A stretch of 64,000 bases of DNA, taken from contig JAMWFC010000115.1 of assembly GCA_027475525.1 (NCBI GenBank), positions 62,001-126,000 of the forward strand, in the 5' to 3' direction. Below the pieces are notes generated by a model. That model ran no database searches, was not told the DNA's origin, and saw nothing but the letters and a program-made list of their open reading frames with translations. Origin of the DNA: Macrolepiota albuminosa (taxonomy: Eukaryota; Basidiomycota; Agaricomycetes; Agaricales; Agaricaceae). Position 1 is the stretch's first letter, and each line of letters opens with the position of its first letter. Position numbers and translations under genes: made by a program. Shown here piece by piece: positions 22,802-35,104 of this stretch.

Positions 22802-25383
22802 ATGTCCACTCCTTTCGATGCCTCTGCTCTTCGCAATTTCCTGGCTAAAGCCTCTTATTTATTCGATCGCGCTAAGTCTGTCGGTCCCGCCGATGCGCCA
22901 CAAACCGTCCCTGGCATTATGCAACTCTATCGGCGCTGGCTCGTGGTCCGCGGCTCTGACAGTTCCTGGGTGCGGGGCGTCGAGGTTCGTGAATGGTGCA
23001 TGGCTCGGTACCGTGAATATGAGGGTGCCGATTGGTTGCTACCGTTCGCGGACTTGTTCGTAAGTTTTTAGGTTTGATTTTAGGTTCGTGGCGCTAAGGT
23101 TCAGCGCCCATACTAGGCTCCTTCTCTATCCGACGAGATCGACGCCCTGCTGGCTAGTACCGAGGTTGGCGAGGTGAGTTCCTTTTCTTCCTCACATTTT
23201 CCGTGTTAACCCTGAGTAGTCGGTTGCTACGTCGCCCACCGTTGCAAGTCTTCCTAGTGCCCCGTCGGCCTCTACCGTTCCTTCCGTTCCGGCCGCTCCT
23301 GCTGCTCCTGTTTCCGTTCTGCCTCCTCCCGTTCTTGGTAGTCCTTTTCGTGGCGATGCTTCTCCCGCTCGCCCTGCACCCATCGTCGCTTCTCCCACTC
23401 GTACTGCGCCTCCTCACTCGGCCATCAAACGGATTGCCGTTACCGCCAGTGAGCCCCGGCCCGGACCTACCCATACTATTTCTCGCCTTCCCCCCCGTAA
23501 CTTCGCCGTCGTTATTAATCGCGCGCCCCCTACTCTCGCTAGTCCTCCCAAACGTACCGTGCGTCCTTGTCTTCTTGCCTCTAGTTCTTCTACTCACTCT
23601 GCTTCTTAGGTCAATCTCCCTGCTCGTGTGGCCCCTCTGTATGTCGTAAGTGTTTCCTTTTAAGATCGCTTGTCTCTAGCGCCTGATCGAGCCCTCCTTA
23701 GGCGCCCAACCAAACTATGTTTACCGACGCGGAGCTTCGTGATTTGCTGCGCCTTCGTCGCGATACTACCGTCATTGATACCGGCCTCCCGGCTGGTGTC
23801 CAGGTGCTCGGCGCTAAGAAGAAGGTTACGGTGGCACCCGTGGAGCGCCGCGCCTTTAGGGCGAAGATTGGTGCGGTAAGTGCTTGTTTGTCCCTGAAAG
23901 GTTGATGACGTCGCTAACTTCTTTCCCAGTGCGATAAATGCTGGTCTGAAAACGATCCTGAGGGTTGCTGGTTTCCTACCGCCTCTCTTCCCTGCTACCG
24001 TTGCGATGCGTTGAAACGGGGCTGTGCCTTCAATGGGATTCGTACTCGCGAACGTGGTAGGGACGCTATCATGCAGCGCAATTACGAGCGCGCAGTCTTA
24101 GTTCGTAACGCCCGGGCCTTTGTGCTGCAGCAACGCGATTTGGCCGCTACTCGTCAGCCCACTGTGATTAGCGCTGCAAGTCTAGCGCTTCCCATCACCC
24201 AAGATGGTACTACCGTGACTGCCCCCTTCGCCCGTTCTCCCCGTCGTCCCGTCCCTTCGAAGCGTAAGCCTATTGTCGCCTCTCCTAGCAAGAGTCCCGG
24301 TAAGCGCCGGGAGCTAGCGCCTGCTACTCCTGTCGTCTTGTCTTCTACCGAGTCGTCTACTGATGAAGGCGAGGATACCGAGAGGGACGCCGAGGGCGAG
24401 GATGATGATGAGGCTGGGCCTGTAGTCGACACCGATGCGCTGTTGGCGGTACGCGCTCTTCTGCTTCGCATTACTCCCCCTTTCGCCGCTAACCCTTATC
24501 AGAGTGGCCCCAGTGGTAACCGGTGCGTAGTCTTCGGGTTTTCTTCGCCAGGTGGTACTAACCTCTTCGTCGCTAGTTCCCCTACTCCCTCGCTTCCGGT
24601 TGTCGTAAATATCCCTCCCGCCGAAGATGTCGTAATGTCTGTTGCCGGCGCTACCCCGGCTCCCGAGCCTGTCGCGGCTAGCGCCTCCCCCGTCGCCCTT
24701 CCTATTACACCATCTCTTACCCCTCCTCGTAGCCTCTCTTCTTTCCCCAGTACTCGCGAGTCCTCAACTGCGCCTGAGTCCGAAGGGACCCTAGTAGCTC
24801 AGGGCGAGCGCCGCCGCCGCTGGAGGTACTTGCCTTCCTACGGCATCCGCCTTTCTTCCGCTAGGGCCATGTCCCCCGGCGATGAGCGCCATGAATGGAC
24901 CCCCCGTGCTCCCGTAACCGTTCGAGTAAGTCTGCATTTCCTAGTTGGATCGTCTCTCCGCTGACCTCCATTAAGTTCGATCCTTTTTGGACTCCTCCCC
25001 CAGTAAGTCTGCATTTCCTAGTTGGATCGTCTCTCCGCTGACCTCCATTAAGTTCGATCCTTTTTGGACTCCTCCCCCGCCATGCGCGTTTCCGGCGACG
25101 CCTATCCTTGGCTTGGGGATGAGTTCTCTTATCCTGTCACTCCCCTTCGTCCTGCCGCCGATCTTCATCAACAACTTCGCCAGGTCGAGGACGCGACCGA
25201 CGTCGTCGGTAGCGAACTCGCCCTCCTCCGTCCTCGTGTCTCCACCTTAGCGCGCCGTGAGCTCCTCCTGCTTGAGCTCCATGACGACATCACTGATGCG
25301 CTTGAGTGGCAAGCGAGTAACGCCATTCAAGACGGGGACTTGCTTCCATTGGGTGATCCCGCTCCCTCCGCGTCTGATGCGTA
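22802..25383 (+). CDS. Antisense spliced cargo gene of Gypsy A: Cys-cluster protein, unknown function
   Basis: Exons 22802-23059, 23117-23173, 23220-23558, 23610-23645, 23702-23875 and 23930 onwards; all these junctions are phase 0 with GT..AG introns. Exon 5 has the same length (174 nt) as its partner in element B, and exons 1, 2 and 4 also align with theirs. The last part starts with CDKCWSENDPEGC, followed by CYRCDALKRGC, a CX2CX8C plus CX2CX6C cluster likely to bind metal. Then come a basic region, an acidic stretch (DEGEDTERDAEGEDDDE) and a conserved tail (GDAYPWLGDEF, later LEWQASNAI). Near 24925-25080 a 77-bp duplication and a one-base slip in a C run disturb the frame; an extra 50-nt intron starting GTAAGT is possible there. 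It lies opposite to gag-pol. Function unknown; nucleic-acid binding is inferred from the Cys cluster. Confidence 0.75.
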
Positions 25384-25910
25384 GTCGCCGGCCCGTAGCG
25401 CTTCGAACTTTTGTGGACTTTGAAAATTTTGATACGTAGTTTGTGATAGCCGTACTAAAATAAACGCTCCCCTCCCCTTGTTTCGAAATCGTCAGTTTGT
25501 AAGTAATCAAAATACAAAGTAAGAAAAAGGGGAAACGCTCAGTAAATCATCATGGCGTAAAAACCCCTATTACCAGCGCGACCCAATAGCCAATATCGCG
25601 CCAGCCTAGGAAGAAATAGGTATCGTCTGTAGAAAAATAAGTCGATTCATGCAAGAAGTTTTAATGTATAGGAAATAGAGTGCCACTGATCGCTTGTGGT
25701 TATTCGGTGATGGTGGGTATAAGCGCTAGATCTCGAAGGTTAATACCCTCTTTGTGCGACCTAAAATGGACTCCAGCGCATCCTATTGGTTCGTGTCTGC
25801 GTCAGGGTCCAAGCCCCTTGAGAAGTGCCCTCCCACGCTGTCGCTAGTTGAAACACCGTCCGAGTCCTATAAATTGCCCATGTCCCGACAGCATCTCATC
25901 AGTCTTCGCG
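25384..25910. other. Spacer in Gypsy A with a block conserved in B
   Basis: No gene. The block at about 25527-25567 (AAACGCTCAGTAAATCATCA) is nearly identical to 38928-38965 in element B (AAATGCTCAGTAAATCATCA), in both cases just after the antisense gene. It may hold transcript-end signals for the convergent genes. Confidence 0.55.
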
Positions 25911-26540
25911 ATGGAAAGCCCAACCGGCATCGTGTGGACTGCCCGTTGTGATCGTGCTCATATCGTAATGGATCCCCCCACTTTCCTGGAACGCGCTACC
26001 TCGTTCTTCCACCACTACCCCGAGGTCGGCGTGCCCGGGCTGACCGACGGAGTCGTTGAGTTAGGTCGTCGCTGCCAGCTACTTCGTGTGGCCTGTGAGA
26101 TCTGGAATGATGACCTGCCGTTGACCCGTTTCGGTATGGAGAAAAACTGGAGTCGGATTTTTCAGGTGCGCTATTGCCTTTTTCGCCCTCCTTCTCTTCT
26201 GATAGTCGCCCAATAAAGCAAATCGCGACCAAGGAAACGAAGGAGCGTCTTGAGTTGCTACTGGAGGAGAGTCACTACCTGGTCCGTTACCTTATTACCT
26301 TGTTTTCTTCCTTCTAACGCATTGCCCCGCTAGGCGCCCCGCTCGTCTACTGGTGGCCGGCTTTTTCGCGGTCCAACTGAAGGCTGGCGGCCTTCCAGGC
26401 CTCTCCTTTTGCCCGGTCCTTGATACTCGTCCGTCTCCCATGTCGTTTATGTAAGTCGGCTTCTTCTTTTTCGTGGCGCCTCCTTTTGCCCGGTCCTTGA
26501 TACTCGTCCGTCTCCCATGTCGTTTATGTAAGTCGGCTTC
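25911..26540 (+). CDS. Second antisense gene of Gypsy A (small spliced ORF), unknown
   Basis: ATG at 25911 opens an 85-codon exon (MESPTGIVWTARCDRAH.. to NWSRIFQ) ending at a GTGCGC donor at 26166. Further coding pieces follow: IATKETKERLELLLEESHY near 26220-26276, and a frame reading LLVAGFFAVQLKAGGLPGLSF at about 26350-26410. Exon borders after the first are uncertain, and a 77-bp duplication (26403/26480) disturbs the end. The first exon resembles the gene at 26740 (FLER.. then RRCQLLRVACEIW against LDRLERFL.. then RRYRILLAASAEW), so the two look like tandem paralogues. Element B lacks this region. Function unknown. Confidence 0.5.
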
Positions 26541-26739
26541 TTCTTTTTCGTGGCGCCCCGGGCTGACAGATTTTGGCTAGTTGATTTCTTTTGTCGTAGT
26601 TATATGAAATGTATCATTGTCTTCTCCCCCCCCCTCATGATTGTTTGCGCATGTAAGAGTTCCCAAGTATCCGCGACCCTGCAATCAGCTGGAGGTATTT
26701 TATGGATTCTGGCGCAGTTAACCCGGTTAGTATCATATC

Positions 26740-27636
26740 ATGCCAGAACCTTCCCTCCTTCTTGATGACCCCGTACTCGTTCACCGGCCTCTCATCCTAG
26801 ATCGCCTCGAGCGCTTCCTCGCGTTAATGCCTGACGGCGGCTTTCCGCAGGAGAATAGTAACATATTGACCCTTGTGCGCCGATACCGGATCCTTCTAGC
26901 GGCCTCCGCCGAATGGGAGATAGACACAGAAATAGTAACATATTGACCCTTGTGCGCCGATACCGGATCCTTCTAGCGGCCTCCGCCGAATGGGAGATAG
27001 ACACAGACCGGCCCTAGTCACCGTAAACCCTTTATTAGCGCATGTTTTGGGTAATACTTATGCGCGCCGTAGGAGCAGACCATTGCTGGTACCGCGTTGA
27101 GCCTTCATAGTCTTCTCCGCGAGACCGGGGGTTTGGTTAGTACCTATACCCCTTTTTCGCCTGGCTTTGGTTAGCTAACTCCCTGCCCTTTTCTAGAGCC
27201 TTTCCTGGCTCCCTCTTCCGGTTCTTGTCAACCCTACCGCTAGTAGAGCCGTGCTCGACCGCGTGATCGTTCCTTTCACAGCTTTAGAGCGTCGCTTGGA
27301 CGAGGCCGGGTGGTACTTGTCCCCTACTCGTCCTGCCGCTCCCCCGTTCCTTTCACAGCTTTAGAGCGTCGCTTGGACGAGGCCGGGTGGTACTTGTCCC
27401 CTACTCGTCCTGCCGCTCCCCCGGGTCTTCCGCGCTCCACCTACAATCGCCCTTCCCATGCCTCCTCCTCGCGCTCCCGTACCTCCTTCTCCAGTCGCTC
27501 CCGTACCTCCTCCTCCAGTCGCTCCTCCGCGCCGCCTAACGCTGCCATTCGTCCCCCTTCCGGTGCTCCTCCCGCCTATAGGCGACACAAGGAGCGAGTC
27601 AAGGGTCCTCGTCGGCGGTCGTCATCGTTGTCTTAA
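26740..27636 (+). CDS. Third antisense gene of Gypsy A, paralogue of the second, with Ser/Arg-rich tail
   Basis: ATG at 26740 begins MPEPSLLLDDPVLVHRPLIL, then a helical segment to AASAEWEIDT (broken by the 77-bp duplication at 26854). A last exon from about 27197 reads ..SRAVLDRVIVPFTALERRLDEAGWYLSP and ends in a low-complexity tail of SRSRTS and SSRSS repeats, then RRHKERVKGPRRRSSSLS and stop at 27636. Middle exons are not resolved. Duplications at 27268 and 27574 interrupt the last exon. Basic and Ser/Arg-rich composition suggests nucleic-acid contact, but no domain is recognised. Confidence 0.48.
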
Positions 27637-27846
27637 GCTTTTGTAGTCGAGCCTATAGGCGACACAAGGAGCGAGTCAAGGGTCCTCGTCGGCGGTCGTC
27701 ATCGTTGTCTTAAGCTTTTGTAGTCGAGTATAGTAATGCCGCATGTATTAGTATCGCCACGTTATGCACCATTTCATGATTACTAGCGCATGCTTTAAGT
27801 CCGTAGCAGGGGCGCTAACCGCTGGCGCCTCGTTTTCCGTGGTCTT

Positions 27847-30800
27847 TTATTGTTCCTCTTCGTCATCAGGAGTGATCTCGTCATCGTCCACCAACTCAGT
27901 CTCTTCAAGCTCTCGCAGTTTGGCCGTGTCAATGTCTAGCGCCGGCAACGGTAGTGGAATGCGTCCACCAACTCAGTCTCTTCAAGCTCTCGCAGTTTGG
28001 CCGTGTCAATGTCTAGCGCCGGCAACTAGTGGAATGTGTTCACGCGCTAAGTAGGGAATGAGTCGAAACGCCGCTACCGGTCGATGCAAAACCGAGCCGT
28101 CCAGCTCGCAGAGTACGTAGGCTCCTCCCCTATTGCGGGAAACGACTATGAGGGGCCCTAGGTATCGAGGTCGCATCTTTTTGTTATGGGTACGTAGGCT
28201 CCTCCCCTATTGCGGGAAACGACTATGAGGGGCCCTAGGTATCGAGGTCGCATCTTTTTGTTATGGGTACTTCGATTTTCGAGTTGCGCATTAGCACTAA
28301 GGCGCCAGCTGTAAAATTGTAGTCCCGATAGTAGCGCTATGCTCGCTTTCAAATCGTAGTGCGGCTTGTCGTCTAGCTTGAAATACCACCTCGTGTAGGC
28401 GCTCTAGATCCTCCATGCGTCGTTGTAAGTCAATAGCGCGCCTAGCAATAAGGTCGGTAGAGGACAGGATTGAGTTAGGTGGTGGTTGTAGGTATGTTGC
28501 CTCCACAACGTCTGCTGGAAGCAGGGGATGGGTGCCAGTCGCCGCGTAGTAGGGAGAGCAGCCCATCCTCTTCCGTACGGTAACTCGTTCAGACCAAAAG
28601 ACCGAATAAGTCGCTTCGCTCCAGCGACTTTCGTCGCCGTCTACCGCCTTAAATAGCGCCTGTCGTACGTCAAAATGTGGCCTTTCCACTATACCGTTAG
28701 CGCGTTTATTGTATCCTGAGATCCGAATATGCTGTATGTTGTATTTCTTAGCGAGGTAGGTAAGCGCCTTAACTATTGGCGCTCCGTTGTCTGTAACAAT
28801 CTCGTGAAGGGCTCCCCATCTGCAAATAACATCTTCGAAGAGCCACTTAGCTATAGCGTCGGTATTTTCCCGCTGGAGCATACGGAACTCCGGCCAATGT
28901 ACCAAAGAACACCTTCCCTGGATAATGTACTTGTAGCGTCCCGACTTGGGCATGTGCATAGTGTCGATATATATTGTACCAAAGAACACCTTCCCTGGAT
29001 AATGTACTTGTAGCGTCCCGACTTGGGCATGTGCATAGTGTCGATATATATTTTCCGAACAAGGGTGCTGGAGTCGCTACGGTTGGGGGAATAAGGACTT
29101 GGCGCGTCTGTTGGATTTGGCAAGATGACAAGTACGAATATACCATGCGATATCGGCGCTAACTTGAGGCCACCAAAAGCGTTCCAATAAATTCGCCCGC
29201 GTCGCGTAGAGTCCTCGATGTCCCAAGTCATCATGCATAGCGCGCAAAATCCTGACGCGGCCCTCTGGCTTGATTACTAATTTGTGCGCGCCAGACCTAT
29301 TTCGTCGCCAAAGCCGATTTTCAACCATAAAGAAAGTCGTTGCATATCGAATGAAGGTGGCGTATTCCGTGTCCGTAAGGTCTGATGGTCGTCGCAAATC
29401 CTGTAACCATTTCCTAACCTGATCAACTCGTTGGTCTTCTGACTTAGCCTTGGCGCTACGAGGTACCGCCGAATATGGAAGGTTGCGACTATCTTCCCGT
29501 AAGGGTCTTGGTTCCTCGACTATCTTTAGATCATTATGCGGCTTAGCGACGTTATAGATACTGGCCGTGTAAAAAGTCGATGGAGCCTGATACGGATTAG
29601 GTTGGTACGGAATGATAGGGTGTAGCCAGGTCGAGACAGGTCGGTCTTCGCGAAGGGCCGTAATAGGCAATTGAATAATATGTATGAAACCGTGCAGCCG
29701 GTCAATCCAGTCGTCAAATACGTCATTATCGCTTTCGTCTAGCGCTTCGTCCTCCGGTTGCCTAGGTCGCCTAGATAGTCCATCAGGTCCATGAAACGCA
29801 CTTTTGACATGCACGAGCTCGAAGTGGAACATTAGTATCGCTACCACCCAGCGATTCATGCTAGCCGAAGGTTGAATGTCTGGATTCTGAAGCATTCCTT
29901 TGATGTAGCGTGCGTCCACTTCGACAATCAGGTTTCGAACCCCAATAAGATACATGCGCAGCGCCTGGAACGCTCGAAACAGTCCATATAATTCCAGTTT
30001 GGGCTGACTGTAGCGCGATTCTCTGTCGTTAAGGGTAATCGATCCGAAGCGATTGTAGCGTCTGATTTTTCGATTCGCGCTATCACATTGACATAAAAAG
30101 AAGCCAACCGCGATGTAAGAGGTGTCGACGGCAAGTATAACTGGGTCGGATGTAGTATAATCGATGGGTACCAATGGCTTCGCTTCCTGCAGTGCCTTTA
30201 CTAAGTCTTTTTGGGCGTTAATTTGGTCGGGTCCGAATTCGAAGGGGACCCCTGAACGAGTTACTGCAGTGCCTTTACTAAGTCTTTTTGGGCGTTAATT
30301 TGGTCGGGTCCGAATTCGAAGGGGACCCCTGAACGAGTTAGCGATTTAGCGCGTGCGCTCGATGTGAAAAATGGTGTATGAACATGCGCAGCACGCCTAC
30401 CGTGCCTAGAAACGCGCGAACTTCCGAGAGGTTATGGCAGACTCCCCACTTCTCTAGAAGCGCTAATCGGCTCTCCTCAGGGATCCTGCCTTCTGGCGTG
30501 CAAACGTGCCCTAAAATTTTAAATTGTGGCGCGCAAAGAACCAACTTGTGTCCTGAGAACGTTCCACCACAATATTTCATGCGCTGAAGCACCCGGTTGA
30601 CCAATTGGAAGAAGTCCCATAGCGCCATGCGGATATTAGGATTTTCCGGGTGCACTTCGGGCTTGCCATCTACAAGGCGCCAATCTTTTGGGCCCATAGC
30701 GCCATGCGGATATTAGGATTTTCCGGGTGCACTTCGGGCTTGCCATCTACAAGGCGCCAATCTTTTGGGCCTTAACGCCAACATCGTCGATAAAACTAAG

Positions 30801-32171
30801 CACATGGTGGGGTATTTCGGGTTGTAGAATAAACGTAATGTCGTCGTGGAATATGGGTACCGAATTCGTCCACCCCATGGGAAGTGTAACCAGTCGTAGC
30901 GCTCCGAATGGCGTTTGAAATGTCGTTAAGTCGCGAGAGGAAGGATGAATCAAGCGCTCGTCATAGCCAACGTACAGATCCAGGGTAGCGCCACATATTC
31001 TTCCCGCGAACGATTCAGCGACGTGATCGGGGAAGGGCGGTACCCCTGAATGACGAATCGTGACTTTGTTCAGCGGCTCCAGACTGTGAACTATACGTAG
31101 CTTGCCATTTTTCTTTAGTACACAAAACCATCGCGACCGGTATGCCGAATTGGAAGGTTCGTAAACTCCCGCCGCTATTTTGGAACGAATAATTTGGCAA
31201 ACTTCAGCTTCAATACCCGGCGGTATTGGTCGGTTATGCTCGGTCCAGCCGCTATTTTGGAACGAATAATTTGGCAAACTTCAGCTTCAATACCCGGCGG
31301 TATTGGTCGGTTATGCTCGGTCCAAGGTACATGAGGTATTGTGGTATAACCACTGGTGGAAAGAAGTCAGTTCTCAGTTTACCGCGTTCGGAATCCTCCC
31401 AAGCAAATGCTTTGTTTGTTTTCGCATAATGTCGGTCAATACATCTAGTTCCGCCGTCGATAGAAAGCCTGTATCGTGGGCGCTAAGGAATAGCGCCCTT
31501 CGTTCTTCCGTAAATATACATCTAGTTCCGCCGTCGATAGAAAGCCTGTATCGTGGGCGCTAAGGAATAGCGCCCTTCGTTCTTCCGTAAATCGTCCGGT
31601 AGGCTCGAAGGGTGGCGGGTTCGGATTAAGCTCGGGAAGGGTCGCTAACGGGTCTCCAATGATTTTTCTCTCGATGCGAAATTCTTCGGTGGCGGGTTCG
31701 GATTAAGCTCGGGAAGGGTCGCTAACGGGTCTCCAATGATTTTTCTCTCGATGCGAAATTCTTCGGTACGCCGCTCGCTACCGGTTTCGTTTTAAGCGCT
31801 ACTGGCTTGTATTTCTTTTTAACCTGAACCCCTTTGCGCTTAGGGGTACTGTTGTTAGCAAACGTATTATAAATGGAACTCTGGTTTCTAGCGAAACCGG
31901 ATATCAAAGGTTCTTTAGAATCAGGGGAAGAAACGAAATAAGTGTCTGTCGAAAGATTTTCAGTAATATCGGATGCAGTGAGGTATAAGTAGGATAAAGC
32001 TTCGCTAGTAAGCGACGTAGAAGTGTTCAAGATTTCAGGGGCTAAAGGGGTATATGATATAAAGGTTACTTGCCCAGTCCGATGATTATAGTCCAAAATA
32101 AGCGCTTCATCTCCATGATCCTCATCACTCATCTCCTCGATGGCGCCGGAAAACACTCGCAAGGGTCGTCG
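27847..32171 (-). CDS. pol: Pol of Gypsy A: reverse transcriptase, RNase H, integrase
   Basis: Read leftwards from the frame opening at 32171. After an N-terminal linker comes RT (RSRWFCVLKKNGKLRIVHSL, LPMGWTNSVPIFHDD, then FIDDVG, the catalytic box in FIDD form, near 30780). RNase H follows (VILAVDTSYIAVGFFL, KLELYGLF, EVDARYIKGML). Integrase has an N-terminal zinc segment (HDDLGHRGLY.. to TCHL) and core residues IDTMHMP, VTDNGAP and ERPHFDVR, giving D, D and E. The tail is acidic, ending near 27847 (TAA). Eight 77-bp duplications fragment the frame. After collapsing them, single-base slips relative to copy B remain near 29053, 29122, 30343 and 30769. The pol frame is -1 relative to gag-protease, as in copy B. 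Confidence 0.88.
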
Positions 32172-34716
32172 CTAACGTAAGGTCGCTTTCTTGGTCCAGG
32201 CTTCTGGAACCTCCCTCGGGGAAATGTCGGTACCGTTCTCCTAACTCCAGAATTGGGGTCGCTAATAGTTAGCGTCGTTTCCTCCTCGGATGTTGTTTTG
32301 ACCACTGATCGCGCTAGCACATCGAAGGGCCTTCCTAATAATAAATCGTAGGCAGGCGATCTAAGTATGTTGTTTTGACCACTGATCGCGCTAGCACATC
32401 GAAGGGCCTTCCTAATAATAAATCGTAGGCAGGCGATCTAAGTATATGAATTTGTAGATAGAATGTAAGATCGCCTATAGCACATGGCACGTTCCGAGCC
32501 ATCCCCAAGGATCGATCAATCGTGCCGTTAGCGCTCTGCATGTTAAGAATGATCGTTGGATCGTAAATGATACCCAGCTCGTTAGCGACGTCGGCAGCCA
32601 TTGAAATAATTTGTGATCCGCTATCCACGATCGACTCTATTTCGCTTTTCCCATCAACTGTCAGCATAATTGAGCGAATCGCGTGAGAGTCTTGGGCTAC
32701 AGTCAAGATGGCGGGATCGTCGCTAGATCTTAGCGATTTGAGGTAGGTTTCGACCGGGTCAACGGACGTGGCTTCTTTAGGTGGAGCGACCTCTTCCTTG
32801 GTTTCAGGAGCTACCGTCTCGGTTATATATGCGAAACCAGGCAGCGCGTCGTCGCATTCGTCCACCGTCGCTACATTGTTAGCTACGTTTCGTCGAGGGG
32901 TAACCGCGGTACGCATCTGGTTCCTGACATCTGGCGCCACGCTGCATAACTCTCCTACCGATAGCGTAACCTGACTTTGCATGATACGATCAAAAACTAA
33001 CTTCGACTTCTCCAGATCATATATAACTCTCCTACCGATAGCGTAACCTGACTTTGCATGATACGATCAAAAACTAACTTCGACTTCTCCAGATCATATA
33101 TAGGCGCTGTGGGTCGATATCCCCCCGTAGGCTTATCTGGCGCTCCAAAGTTACGATTGAGGGGCGGGGCGTAGTTGCCTCCTAGTCCAGCGTAAGGATG
33201 TAGCGGTGGTTCCGGAACGGCCGGCGCTTTGGTGGCTTCTGGTACTTCGTCGTTAGCGCTAGAGGTTGAGGCTGGTGTTGGGGTGGGACCTGTCGTCGCA
33301 CCCGACGGTCTGTAATCCTTTAAAGGCTGCTTGCCCTTTTTGATCTCCACTCCATCGAAGACCTGATTCTTTAGCGACCTCAGTTCCTTTTCTAGCGTCT
33401 CAATCCTTTCCTCGCGGGATAGCGTGGGTCGGTCACTGATAGCGTTTAGCTGGAGTACTTCGTGAATTAGTGCTTGTTGAGGAGTCGCCTCTGCGATAGC
33501 GTGGGTCGGTCACTGATAGCGTTTAGCTGGAGTACTTCGTGAATTAGTGCTTGTTGAGGAGTCGCCTCTGCTCGTTGTCGTCGTGCTATTCAGGTTGCCT
33601 GTCGCTAAGTTCCCGGGGTTCCGACGGTGCCACTCGTCAATGCGTCCCTGGAATGTCTTATGCTCGGATATAGGGGAATGATAGCGCCCGAAGGTAAGAC
33701 TAGTTTCCCGTCCATTCCCCGGCGCGCCTTCCCTTGTCGCAGATATTGTTCAAGGATAGCGCACCTACCCCTGGTCATGGTATGTCCTGCCTCTCCGCAA
33801 AAATGGCAAAGTCCCGTCGGTACGTTGTTTCTAGGCGCCACCTACCCCTGGTCATGGTATGTCCTGCCTCTCCGCAAAAATGGCAAAGTCCCGTCGGTAC
33901 GTTGTTTCTAGGCGCCAAAAGACTAGTCGAGATCAAGGTTTCCAGTTTATTCATGACGTTAGCGACTGCATTGTTAACGGCATTCTCCAAATCCTCCTTC
34001 TTGACGTACCCATTACGGTCATTGGCGGCGCTAGGCGCTGGCGACTCTGTCTTGGGTGCCATTCCTCCGTGGTCCGCCCCAGGTCGCTGTAATGGTATAC
34101 CCGTATCCGTGCCTTTTAATACCCACTTTCCTGCCTCAAAGACCTTTTCTATGTCGTATGGTTCCTCGGGGTGATGGTCATGCATAATGATCTCCAAGCG
34201 TCGCGCAATCTTAGTCCATAACGAAGTCGGGAATCCTTGTTGAAACAAACGGCGCTCCTCGTTCCCATATAACTTCCCATTTTGGACCAGCCATCTCGCT
34301 ATCCGCTGGAAATCACGATAATAAGTCGATAGCGCTCCTAATGTATAGATACCAGCCGCGAAAGTGTCCTGTACTAGCTTCTGGATTTCCATTACCGTAT
34401 AACGCGTAGCTTCTTCAGCGCCAGGATATAAATGAATGATAGCCTTTTTCCATTCATCATAGGTAAAAGGCCTAGGTGGTGCGTCACTAGTAAGTCCTTG
34501 GAACTCCTTCAGCCCTGTCCATGATTCGGCTGTGTCGTATGAGACGTATCTGGCGGCGTATTCTTTCATCTGTGTATCGTCGGTCACCCGACAGTCGCGT
34601 AGCAGATACTCCAACTCTTTGAAGTACTGCGTTAGTTCGCGAGGTTTCGTTTCGTCCCATTTTGGCGACGAGAAGTGGTTTCGGGGTGGCATGCGCTGAT
34701 TGTTCGGCTGATCCAT
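32129..34716 (-). CDS. gag: Gag-protease of Gypsy A
   Basis: The start at 34716 (MDQPNNQRMPP) is the first ATG shared in position with copy B. The open frame continues upstream to about 35025 without an ATG. Capsid region: PKWDETKPRELTQYFKELEYL, later GALSTYYRDFQRIARWLV and FPTSLWTKIARRLE. Zinc knuckle: CHFCGEAGHTMTRGRC near 33770-33815. After a Pro-rich linker, protease carries IVDSGSQII (active-site Asp) near 32622 and LLLGRPFDVLA. Stop TGA at 32129-32131. Duplications at 32290, 32946, 33418 and 33762 break it. Collapsing them keeps gag and protease in one frame (604 codons between reference points). Confidence 0.87.
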
Positions 34717-35083
34717 ACCGATAGGTGTATTTGTCGAGGTAGGAAGGGTGGTAGTGCTCGTGTTACTTAGCGTCGATGTCGTAGGTACCGGCTCAGTTAG
34801 CTCCGAGTCGCTAGGTTCTGGCGATAATAGCCTAGATAACTCTTCTAGAGGCGTAAGCGGCGTATGGTTTTCGCCTGCTAAGTACTCAAATGGTCGGGAA
34901 AAAGGGAAAAAGCTTTCGGCTAAGCTGTCTGGGGCGGCCTCAAGCTCCTGATCCAAAGTCTGTCTCGGTAGCGCGCCTGGTAAGTGTGGTGAGTCGGTGG
35001 TACTTGGTTCAAACGCGCTCTCCAACAGGAGGCGGCGCTGTCGCTGGGCTCGAGTTTCCGGCGGAATTCTGTCTCAGAAGAAC

Positions 35084-35101
35084 CCCTCGCGGTGGGCTCC
35101 A
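35084..35101 (-). promoter_or_regulatory. Primer-binding site of Gypsy A
   Basis: Minus-strand TGGAGCCCACCGCGAGGG lies three bases inside the 5' LTR. It starts with TGG, complementary to the CCA end of a tRNA. The tRNA species was not identified. Element B has the same site with one base changed. Confidence 0.78.
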
Positions 35102-35104
35102 AAA

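Noticed and set aside
23154..23649. Long open frames on both strands across 23154-23649 (147-148 aa)
   Set aside because: Shadows of exon 3 of the antisense gene; low-complexity Pro/Ala/Ser coding opens other frames. The exon phase and homology to copy B fix the real frame.
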